From: Duganella sp. BJB476
GTDB lineage: Bacteria; Pseudomonadota; Gammaproteobacteria; Burkholderiales; Burkholderiaceae_D
Reading direction: 5' to 3'
Assembly (NCBI RefSeq): GCF_003416895.1
Contig: NZ_QVIO01000002.1
Location: forward strand, 310,001-374,000
DNA: 64,000 nt
The translations under genes were made by a program, and so were the position numbers. Shown in pieces: positions 57,053 through 64,000 of the stretch. Position 1 is the stretch's first letter, and each line of letters starts with the position of its first letter. The notes under the pieces are model-generated. The model saw only the letters and a program-made list of their open reading frames with translations, ran no database searches and was not told where the DNA came from.

Positions 57053-58846
57053 ATGCAAGCCACCCTGCCAACCGCACCCGCCCGCGCCATGGGCTTTCTG
57101 CTGTTTATCGCCGGTATGGGAGGGCTGCTTTACGGGATAGACGTCGGCATCATCGCCGGCGCCCTGCCCTATCTGGAATCGACGGCGTCGGTGGCGTGGA
57201 AGCTGAGCGCGCAGCAGCTGGGCTTTATCGTCGCGGCGGTGCTGCTGGGCTCCGTGCTGTCGTCGCTGTTCGCCGGCGCGCTGGCCGACCTGGTGGGGCG
57301 GCGCGCGGCGATGGTGCTGGCCGGCGCCCTGTTCACGCTCAGCATACCGCTGATTGCGCTGGCCGACGGCTACCTGCCGCTGATGCTGGGCCGTCTGCTG
57401 CAAGGCATCAGCGGCGGCTTGATTGGCGTGGTGGTGCCGCTGTACCTGGCCGAGTGCCTGCATGCGCGCCATCGCGGCCGCGGCGCGGCGCTGTTCCAGC
57501 TGCTGCTCACCATCGGCCTGGTGGCGGCGGCGTTGATCGGATTGTTCCAGGCGCAGACGGTGGAAACCGCCACGGCGGCGGCGGCGCATCTGGCGGAAGC
57601 GGCGCGTGCCGACGCCGTGTTCGCGGCCAAGGACCACGCATGGCGCAGCATCTTCTGGGTGTGCCTGGCGCCTGGCCTGGTGTTCACGCTGGGCGGCCTG
57701 CTGCTGTCGGAATCGCCGCGCTGGCTGGCGCGCAAGGGCCGCATCGCCCAAGCCCGCGCCGCGCTGCTGCGCACCCGTCCCGCCGCCGAGGCGGAAGCGG
57801 AACTGCGCGATATTGAACTGGCGCTGTCGCCAGTTACGTCGTCCGGCGGAGCGGTGGCAAACGACCGCCTGCTAAGCCGCCGCTACGTGCTGCCCTTCCT
57901 GCTGGCCTGCCTGGTGCTGGCGCTGACGCAGGCGACCGGCATCAATTCCATCCTGGCCTATGTGGTCACCATCCTGAACCAGGCCGGCCTGCCCGGCGCC
58001 ACCGCCAACATGGCCGACGTCGCGCTCAAGGTGCTCAACGCGGTGATGACGGTGGTGGCGGTGGTGCTGGTGGACCGCAAGGGCCGCAAGTTCCTGATGA
58101 TGCTGGGTACCGGCGGCATCGTGCTGGCGCTGTTGACGGCGGGCCTGCTGTTCCGCAGCGTGGAGGGCGAGCAGCGCGACATCAGCGCCATGCTGCAAAC
58201 GCGCGCGCAGGCCAATGGCCTGGAGCTGCGCCTCGATCCAGCCACCTTGCAGGCGCTGGGCGGCACGCCGACTGATGGCGCGGCGATGCAGCTATCGATC
58301 GCCTATTCCTACGGCCCGTTCACCAACGTGCAAAGCCGCCGCAGCGACGATCCGGCGCTGCCGCTGCTGCGCGTCGCCCGTGAAGACACGGTGCAGGCGG
58401 ACAGCGTGATCGGCGCCTTCTTCCGCCGTCTGCATCTGAATCCGTTCGCCGATCCGGCCGAAGCCGTCGGCGCGCCGCTGCGCATCGAGCAGGCGCACCT
58501 GTCGGCGGTGCCGCCCTCCGCGCACGGCTGGCAGGTGGCGCTGGCGATTTGCCTGTTCGTCGCCAGCTTCGCGGTCGGCCCCGGCGTGTGCGTGTGGCTG
58601 GCGTTGTCGGAGCTGATGCCCAACCGTATCCGCTCCAACGGCATGAGCGTGGCGCTGCTGATCAACCAGTTTGTGTCCACCGTGATCGCGGCGGTGTTCC
58701 TGCCGACGGTCGGCCAGTATGGCTATGCCACGCTGTTTTTCTACGGCGCCGGCTGCGCACTGCTGTACTTCCTGACCGCCACCTTCCTGCTGCCCGAAAC
58801 CAAGGGCAAGACGCTGGAAGAAATCGACGCCCACTTCTCGCGCTGA
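57053..58846 (+). CDS. agaP: MFS sugar-porter, probable GalNAc permease, with large periplasmic insert
   Basis: 597 residues, about 120 more than a typical sugar porter. The family motifs are present: GGLLYGIDVGIIAGALPYL, ADLVGRRAAMVLAG, LLQGISGGLIGVVVPLYLAE, ESPRWLARKGR, VDRKGRKFLMMLG and the closing PETKGKTLEEI. Between helices 9 and 10 (about 367-489) there is a hydrophilic insert predicted to lie in the periplasm. A smaller Ala-rich insert follows helix 5. GGAG is 5 bases before the ATG. It ends the aga run and probably carries free GalNAc. Cargo is by context. Confidence 0.85.
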   Translation: MQATLPTAPARAMGFLLFIAGMGGLLYGIDVGIIAGALPYLESTASVAWKLSAQQLGFIVAAVLLGSVLSSLFAGALADLVGRRAAMVLAGALFTLSIPLIALADGYLPLMLGRLLQGISGGLIGVVVPLYLAECLHARHRGRGAALFQLLLTIGLVAAALIGLFQAQTVETATAAAAHLAEAARADAVFAAKDHAWRSIFWVCLAPGLVFTLGGLLLSESPRWLARKGRIAQARAALLRTRPAAEAEAELRDIELALSPVTSSGGAVANDRLLSRRYVLPFLLACLVLALTQATGINSILAYVVTILNQAGLPGATANMADVALKVLNAVMTVVAVVLVDRKGRKFLMMLGTGGIVLALLTAGLLFRSVEGEQRDISAMLQTRAQANGLELRLDPATLQALGGTPTDGAAMQLSIAYSYGPFTNVQSRRSDDPALPLLRVAREDTVQADSVIGAFFRRLHLNPFADPAEAVGAPLRIEQAHLSAVPPSAHGWQVALAICLFVASFAVGPGVCVWLALSELMPNRIRSNGMSVALLINQFVSTVIAAVFLPTVGQYGYATLFFYGAGCALLYFLTATFLLPETKGKTLEEIDAHFSR

Positions 58847-58868
58847 GCGCGCGGCAGGCGCTGGCGGC

Positions 58869-59642
58869 TTAGGTCAGGCAGGCTTCGAGCGACGATTCAA
58901 GCAGCGGGAAGTGGCCGCTGTCGACCAGGCGCACATTCGCCTGCGGGAAGATGGCGCGCCAGATGGCGCCATCCTGTTCCGCATCGATCATCGGATCATA
59001 GCGGCCAAACAGCACCGATACCGGTCCGCTGAAGGCGCTGCGTCCCGGCGGCTGGAAGCTGGCCGCAAAGTCGTCCGACACCGCGACCGAGGTCGGACCA
59101 TCAAAGGCGCCCGGCTGTTGCAGCACTTCGAGGAAATGGCGCGGCGCATCGCCGGCATCCGGACCGAAATACAGCGACGGCACATCCGGCAACAGTTGCA
59201 GCACGCCGAACACGTCCCAGAAGCGCGCCCGCCCCGGCGCCGCATCGTAGGCCGCCAACGCCGCGACAACCTTGGGCGCGTCGGCATGACCGGCGTTGCG
59301 GGACAACGCGTGCCGCGCCAGCCGCAGCGCGGCCTGTTCGGGATTGTAGGTCGGCGCCAGCAGCACCACGCGCGCCACCAGTTCCGGCGCATGGTTGGCG
59401 ACATGGGTCGCCAGGTGCGCGCCGAAGGAACTGGCCATCACGGTCAGCGGCGCACCGTGCGCCTGCGCGCTGCGGCGGAACCCGGCCAACGTGGCCTCCA
59501 ACAAATCCAGGTAGGGACGCTGCGCACACGGCGCGGCAGGCGGCTGCTGCCACCATTCCACGTCGACGGCCTGCGGGAAGCGCATGCTTTCGATGGCGAC
59601 GCTCAGGCCTGGGCCGCCGTGCAGGTAGAAAATCGATGCCAT
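58869..59642 (-). CDS. Alpha/beta-hydrolase fold protein
   Basis: 257 residues from ATG 59642, with AAGGAG 5 bases upstream; the longer reading to 59741 lacks this. HGGPG near the N-terminus is the oxyanion motif of the prolyl-aminopeptidase-like group. The nucleophile elbow reads ASSFGAH, with Ala at the first Gly position. The acid is in FGRYDPMIDAE and the catalytic His in DSGHFPLLESS. No signal peptide. The substrate is unknown. It converges on the end of the MFS gene with a 22-base gap. Confidence 0.8.
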   Translation of the reverse strand: MASIFYLHGGPGLSVAIESMRFPQAVDVEWWQQPPAAPCAQRPYLDLLEATLAGFRRSAQAHGAPLTVMASSFGAHLATHVANHAPELVARVVLLAPTYNPEQAALRLARHALSRNAGHADAPKVVAALAAYDAAPGRARFWDVFGVLQLLPDVPSLYFGPDAGDAPRHFLEVLQQPGAFDGPTSVAVSDDFAASFQPPGRSAFSGPVSVLFGRYDPMIDAEQDGAIWRAIFPQANVRLVDSGHFPLLESSLEACLT

Positions 59643-59749
59643 GTATGCTCCTTGTGAGTGGGCTGACTCCAGCGTAACGCAAGAGTGCTTTTTTAACAAG
59701 TATGCAGCTAGTTGATTGACTTCGCCGGGCGCTGTGGTCAAATGAACGC

Positions 59750-61042
59750 ATGAAAAAATATCTCCTTGCGATGTCCCTGCTGCTGGCCGCGAACGCGCCG
59801 GCGCCGGCCCAGGTGCTGCCCGTGCGCGAACAGGCGGCCGTGATCAACCAACTGCTGGCCGAACGCTTCGATACGCTGCTGCCGGAGATGATGGCGCAGA
59901 CCGGCATCGATATGTGGATCGTGGTCTCGCGCGAATACAACGAAGACCCGGTGCTGAAGACCATGCTGCCGGCCGAGTGGCTCAACGCCCGCCGCCGCAC
60001 GGTGCTGCTGTTCTGCCGCGATCCGGCCAGCGGCCGCGTCGACAAGCTGGCGGTGGCGCGCTACAACGTCGGCAAGAGCATTGCCGCAGCGTGGGACGTG
60101 CAGAAATTCCCCGACCAGTGGGCGGCGCTGGTGACGCTGATCGCGCAGCGCAAGCCGGGCAAAATCGCGCTCGACACCTCGCGCCATTTCGGCCACGCTG
60201 ACGGCATCGACCACACCGACTACACCGAACTGCTGCAAGCGCTGCCGCCCGAGTACCGCGCCAAGGTGGTGTCGGCCGAGCCGCTTGCGGTGCGCTGGCT
60301 GGAGACCCGCACCGAACGCGAGATGCAGATCTATCCGCAGCTGGTCGACGCCACCCACAAGATCATCGCCGAAGGTTTTTCCGAACGCGTCATCACGCCC
60401 GGCATCACCACCAGCGAGGACGTGGTGTGGTGGTTCCGCCAGAAGATCCGCGACCTAGGCTACGACACCTGGTTCCACCCATCGGTGGAGATCCAGCGCG
60501 CCGGCAAGGGCCTGGCCGACGCCGACATCATCATCCCCGGCGACCTGCTGCACGTGGACATCGGCATCACCTACCTGCGCCTGAACACCGACGTGCAGCA
60601 GCACGCCTATGTGCTCAAGCCCGGCGAGAGCGCAGCGCCGGCCGCGCTGGTGCAAGCCTTCGCCCGCGCCAACCGCCTGCAGGACATCCTGACCTCGCAG
60701 TTCCGCCAGGGCCGCACCGGCAACCAGATGCTGGCCGCCGCGCTGGCGCAGGCGCGCGCCGAGAACCTGAACCCGACCATCTACACCCATCCGATCGGCT
60801 ACCACGGCCACGCCGCCGGCCCGACCATCGGCATGTGGGACATGCAGGACGGTGTGCCGGGCAGCGGCGACGAGGCGCTGCGCTACCGCACCGCCTACTC
60901 GATCGAGCTCACTGCGGCGACCGCGCTGCCGGGCTACGCGGAGCCGGTGCGCATCATGCTGGAGGAAGACGCCTATTTCGACCAGGCCGGCATCCGCTAC
61001 ATCGGCGGACGCCAGAAGGAGCTGCTGCTGGTGCCGCGCTAG
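59750..61042 (+). CDS. Exported M24-family metallopeptidase
   Basis: 430 residues. Signal peptide KKYLLAMSLLLAANAPAPAQ. An N-terminal creatinase-like domain (LLAERFDTLLPEMMAQTGIDMWIVV) precedes the M24 pita-bread fold. Metal ligands appear in HVDIGITYLRLNTD (two Asp), HPIGYHGHAAGP (His), YSIELTA (Glu) and IMLEEDAYFD (Glu), so the catalytic site looks complete. Relatives are Xaa-Pro aminopeptidases. Export is unusual for the family and suggests processing of periplasmic or imported peptides. It shares a 4-base overlap with the convergent FAD oxidoreductase gene. Confidence 0.85.
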   Translation: MKKYLLAMSLLLAANAPAPAQVLPVREQAAVINQLLAERFDTLLPEMMAQTGIDMWIVVSREYNEDPVLKTMLPAEWLNARRRTVLLFCRDPASGRVDKLAVARYNVGKSIAAAWDVQKFPDQWAALVTLIAQRKPGKIALDTSRHFGHADGIDHTDYTELLQALPPEYRAKVVSAEPLAVRWLETRTEREMQIYPQLVDATHKIIAEGFSERVITPGITTSEDVVWWFRQKIRDLGYDTWFHPSVEIQRAGKGLADADIIIPGDLLHVDIGITYLRLNTDVQQHAYVLKPGESAAPAALVQAFARANRLQDILTSQFRQGRTGNQMLAAALAQARAENLNPTIYTHPIGYHGHAAGPTIGMWDMQDGVPGSGDEALRYRTAYSIELTAATALPGYAEPVRIMLEEDAYFDQAGIRYIGGRQKELLLVPR

Positions 61043-62847
61043 CCCTTGCGCGTGAAGCCATCGTCGCTCCACGCCTCGCTGCCAACGCCGTGGCGCACGA
61101 AGAACAGGCCGTGCGGATCGTACTGCCGCTTGGCGCGCGCCAGCCGCTCGTAGTTGGCGCCCCAGAACGCGGCCTGCCAGTCCTTGAGAAAGTAGTCGCT
61201 CTCCGACACGTAGGAGCCGGCCTTGGGCACGGCCTTGTGCAGTTCCGCCATCGCCCGGCCGATCGACGCGGCCCGGTCGCGGCCACGCTGCGCGCTTTTC
61301 TGCGCCTCCTCTTTCGTCCCCGGCATGCCGGGATAGTGTGGGCCGTCGCCGCCGGCGATGATGGCCAGCCCGAACGCGCCCAGCACGTCGGGATTCATCG
61401 CCGTGTCGCGCGCGGCGGCCAGGTCGGCCGCCGAAGCGCCCGCCAGTCCCTTGTTGAAGTGCAGGCCGACGCGCCAGTGCCGCGTGCTGCGGAACAGCGC
61501 ATCGGCCAATTGCGCCTGCTGTTCGGCGGCCAGCAGCGTGGCCGGCAACCAGGCCGACTGGTAGCCGTGGATGAACCAGCCCGCATCCTCGGCGTCGCCC
61601 TTCCACACGCCGTGGTGCGCAGGGGCGCCGGTGCGCTCGTCGGCCAGCATGAAGCCCGGTGCGTATTTCTTGAAGAAGGCCACGTTCCAGAACTGCCGCG
61701 CCGGCAGCGCCACCGCGCGGAACGGCTTTTCCAGCGTGTACTCGGGTCGCTCGCCCAGCCAGGCCAGAAACGGCGCCCACACCGCCTCCGCCTGCTGCTG
61801 GTTCAGGCCCTGGAACACCATGGACACGTCCACCGTATTGCTGGTATTGAAGCCGATCTGCTCGCCCCAGTTAGCGTTGAACAGCGCGCCGGCGTAGAAC
61901 GCCAGCACCTGCGCGATCAATGCGCGATAGGCGTCGTCGTTGGCGGCCTTGATGGTGAAGAACACCGCGCCGAAAGTCTCCGGCAGTTCACGCGTGCGTA
62001 GCGTCAGCCGCGTGACCACGCCGACGCTGCCGCCACCACCGCCCTTCAAGGCCCAGAACAGCTCGGGGTTGGTACAGGCGTTGGCGATGCGCACCTGGCC
62101 GTCGGCGGTCACCACCTCGGCTTCCAGCAGGCCGGCGGCGGCGGTGCCGTAGTTCTTGGAGAAGCTGCCGAAGCCGCCGCTCTGCACCAGCCCCGCGACG
62201 CCGACCGTGGTGCAGCCGCCGCCCTGCACGTAGCGGCCGCCGCGCGTGGTGACGGCGTCGTAGGCGTCGATCCACATCGCGCCCGCGCCCAGCGTGACGG
62301 CCGGCTGCGGCGCGTCCTTGCAGCCTTGCGCGACGAAGGCCGGCTGCAGCGTGGCTTCGTTCATCTGGCGCGTCCAGACCAGCAGCGAATCGGGCGCGTC
62401 GGACGTGCCCTGGTAGCTGTGGCCGCCGCCTTTGACCACTAGCCGCAGATTGTGCTCGCGCGCGAAGTTGACCGCCGCCACCACGTCGGCCGTGCCGCGC
62501 GCCGCCACCGCGTAGGCGCTCGGTTGCGAGGACCAGGCGTCCAGCCAGCCGCTGGTCTGCGTCAATGCCGGCTGGTCGCCGATGGCGTAGGTGTTTTTCA
62601 GGTCGTCCAGCGCAGCCGTGCAGGCTGGTGCAGCGGCGCTGGAGGAGCAGGCGGCGAACGGCGCATCCAGCTTGAACAGGCGGCCGTCGACCCGCCCCTT
62701 CAATTGCTGCCAGGCAGCGGCCGACGGCCAAGCGGCGTCGCCGGGACGCACACGGCGACGCGGGGCGGTTGCGCTCCAGGCCGGCAGCGAGGTGAGCGAC
62801 ATCAGCGGCAAGGCAGCTACCGACTTGAGCAAGCTTCTTCTTTTCAT
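61039..62847 (-). CDS. FAD-linked (BBE-type) oxidoreductase, probably Tat-exported
   Basis: 602 residues. The signal KRRSLLKSVAALPLMSL has a twin-arginine-like start. The PCMH-type FAD domain has VKGGGHSYQGTSDAPDSLLVWTR, GGRYVQGGGCTTVGVAGL and GFGSFSKNYG. The C-terminal berberine-bridge segment is NYERLARAKRQYDPHGLFF. Members oxidise sugars, oligosaccharides or alcohols with oxygen. The flanking stretches are rich in Ala and Gly. The substrate is unknown, but secreted carbohydrate oxidases of this type are known. The upstream region is divergent with the phasin gene. Confidence 0.87.
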   Translation of the reverse strand: MKRRSLLKSVAALPLMSLTSLPAWSATAPRRRVRPGDAAWPSAAAWQQLKGRVDGRLFKLDAPFAACSSSAAAPACTAALDDLKNTYAIGDQPALTQTSGWLDAWSSQPSAYAVAARGTADVVAAVNFAREHNLRLVVKGGGHSYQGTSDAPDSLLVWTRQMNEATLQPAFVAQGCKDAPQPAVTLGAGAMWIDAYDAVTTRGGRYVQGGGCTTVGVAGLVQSGGFGSFSKNYGTAAAGLLEAEVVTADGQVRIANACTNPELFWALKGGGGGSVGVVTRLTLRTRELPETFGAVFFTIKAANDDAYRALIAQVLAFYAGALFNANWGEQIGFNTSNTVDVSMVFQGLNQQQAEAVWAPFLAWLGERPEYTLEKPFRAVALPARQFWNVAFFKKYAPGFMLADERTGAPAHHGVWKGDAEDAGWFIHGYQSAWLPATLLAAEQQAQLADALFRSTRHWRVGLHFNKGLAGASAADLAAARDTAMNPDVLGAFGLAIIAGGDGPHYPGMPGTKEEAQKSAQRGRDRAASIGRAMAELHKAVPKAGSYVSESDYFLKDWQAAFWGANYERLARAKRQYDPHGLFFVRHGVGSEAWSDDGFTRKG

Positions 62848-63099
62848 GGACTGGCTTTCATGTGTGATAGGGACAGCGTCACCTTAGCGCAGCCGTCCGC
62901 CGCCGGTCCACCGCTATGTGGCGAGACGGACAAGGGCGTGGCGAAGCGGATAATTTATTGACCAGGCCAAACGAATGATGCCTGCAAGCTCTGGTGTGGC
63001 AAAAACAGGCTGTACCTGCGAAGATAGTGCGGCAGGCGTCCGGCCAGAGCGCCTGTACCAGCACGCTCTCTTTGGCCCCACACCATCCAGGAGAAGTAC

Positions 63100-63621
63100 A
63101 TGAATTCGTTTGTGGAAACCATTTCGCCAGCAGCAAAAAATCACGTGCTCGCCCGCATCGACTATTTCAGCGACCTGACACTCGCCACCTTGCAATCGGT
63201 GCGCCAGCTGTCCGAGGTGAACCTGCAATTCAGCCGCGACTGGCTTCAGGATTCCACCGAAGCATTGCGCGTCGCCCTGCTGACCCCGCAGGCGGAGCGC
63301 ACGCCGTCGACCGAACAGGCGGCGCACAAGCTGCAAGCGTGGCAGCAGCAGCTGAACCAGATTGCCAGCGAATATCAGACCAGCATCAACCAGGTGGTGC
63401 AGCAGCATGCGCCGCAGGCGGCGCGCACGGCGACCGAGCTGGCCGAGGCGGTCACGCACAAGGCCGTCGCCCAGGTCGACCAGCAGCTGCGTCAGAGCAA
63501 GGCCGCAGGCAAGGAAATCATCGACCAGGCCCACCACTTCGCCAGCGTAGCGGCGCAGAACGGCTCGATGGCGCAACCGGCCTCGATGCAGAGCGCAGAG
63601 GACCAAGGCAACAAGAACTAG
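63100..63621 (+). CDS. Phasin-family protein
   Basis: 173 residues. The helical N-terminal half (NHVLARIDYFSDLTLATLQSVRQLSEVNLQFSRDWLQ-type) has the phasin_2 arrangement, and the C-terminal Ala-rich helix is amphipathic. Phasins coat polyhydroxyalkanoate granules in the cytoplasm, and several paralogues are common in Burkholderiales. AGGAGA is 7 bases before the ATG. No phaC/phaR gene is in the window. Family recognition is from composition and the N-terminal segment rather than a strict motif. Confidence 0.78.
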   Translation: MNSFVETISPAAKNHVLARIDYFSDLTLATLQSVRQLSEVNLQFSRDWLQDSTEALRVALLTPQAERTPSTEQAAHKLQAWQQQLNQIASEYQTSINQVVQQHAPQAARTATELAEAVTHKAVAQVDQQLRQSKAAGKEIIDQAHHFASVAAQNGSMAQPASMQSAEDQGNKN

Positions 63622-63627
63622 GTCAAG

Positions 63628-64000
63628 TTACAGGAAGCGTTCCGGTATATCGTCGACGAAGGGATACATCGAGAAATACGGTTTCGCTTCGTCCAGCACC
63701 TGCTTGACGGACGGGCGGCCGACCAGCCGCTCGAAGTAGGCGTTGAGGTGCGGGTATTCCTCGGGGAACGGCAACAGCGTGGCGGCGTAGAACAGCGCGG
63801 GCGCCGCCGCGCAATCGGCCATGCTGAAGGCGTCGCCGCACATCCAGCTGCGCGTGGCCATGCGCTTCTCGATCATCTTGTACGCCGTCTTGAGCTTGGT
63901 GCGCTCCTTGGTCCGGTCGCACTGCATGCCGCTAAGATGGCCGAAGACGATGGTCTGCACCGGCTCCTGCACATAATTGTCGAAGAAGCGGTCCCACAGG
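63628..64000 (-). CDS. Glutathione S-transferase, 5' end cut by window
   Basis: The frame stays open through the window edge at 64000; upstream bases read WDRFFDNYVQEPVQ. What remains is the C-terminal helical GST domain (AYKMIEKRMATRSWMCGDAFSMADCAAAPALFYAATL, with the N-capping D), ending in VLDEAKPYFSMYPF. The thioredoxin-like N-domain with the catalytic residue is off-window, so the class cannot be set. It is convergent with the phasin gene. Confidence 0.85.
   Translation of the reverse strand, partial: LWDRFFDNYVQEPVQTIVFGHLSGMQCDRTKERTKLKTAYKMIEKRMATRSWMCGDAFSMADCAAAPALFYAATLLPFPEEYPHLNAYFERLVGRPSVKQVLDEAKPYFSMYPFVDDIPERFL

Overview
The window looks like a chromosome segment from a high-GC betaproteobacterium of the Oxalobacteraceae (Massilia/Duganella/Janthinobacterium type). 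This rests on the conserved rlmE-ftsH-folP-glmM and carA-carB-DUF4149-greA strings with yhbY divergent, on a phasin, on many TonB-dependent receptors, and on the style of the proteins. It is an inference from gene content, not a database match. No insertion sequence, prophage, CRISPR array or rRNA was seen.

Layout. 1-2.1 kb: end of a sulfation locus (cysC, then a sulfotransferase fused to beta-sandwich domains). 2.1-5.0 kb: LytTR two-component system coupled to two LiaF-like membrane proteins. 5.1-7.0 kb: small ORF, LysR regulator, hemolysin-III protein. 7.2-13.8 kb: BlaI-type repressor with a palindromic operator, an M56 protease fused to an M23 peptidase, a TonB receptor, an acyltransferase and a patatin. 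13.8-19.6 kb: stand-alone metabolic and envelope genes (cNMP-binding thioredoxin-reductase-like protein, asparaginase, flavin reductase, solute-binding protein, GNAT, RlpA). 19.7-25.6 kb: aldehyde dehydrogenase, CocE-type hydrolase and a siderophore receptor behind a Fur-box-like site, with two copies of a DnaA-box-bearing intergenic repeat. 25.6-28.5 kb: YedE/YeeE pair, then a lower-GC stretch with an unrecognised protein and a VirK/YbjX protein, ending at two tRNA genes. 28.5-40.1 kb: housekeeping core. 40.1-42.3 kb: orphan HicB, GlcG-like protein, patatin lipoprotein.

42.3-58.8 kb is the most coherent system: a divergent locus that appears to take up and degrade alpha-linked N-acetylgalactosamine glycans. 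Leftward run GH31 (with CBM32-like and NPCBM domains), a SusC-size TonB receptor, a DUF3472/DUF5077 lipoprotein and a Tat-exported GH109. Rightward run agaS, a ROK kinase (agaK-like), agaZ, the DeoR regulator agaR, agaA (deacetylase) and an MFS permease with a large periplasmic insert. The divergent intergenic region carries repeated CTTTC(G) elements that resemble AgaR operators. No tagatose-bisphosphate aldolase gene is in the window.

58.9-64 kb: alpha/beta hydrolase, exported M24 peptidase, BBE-type FAD oxidoreductase, phasin and a truncated glutathione S-transferase.
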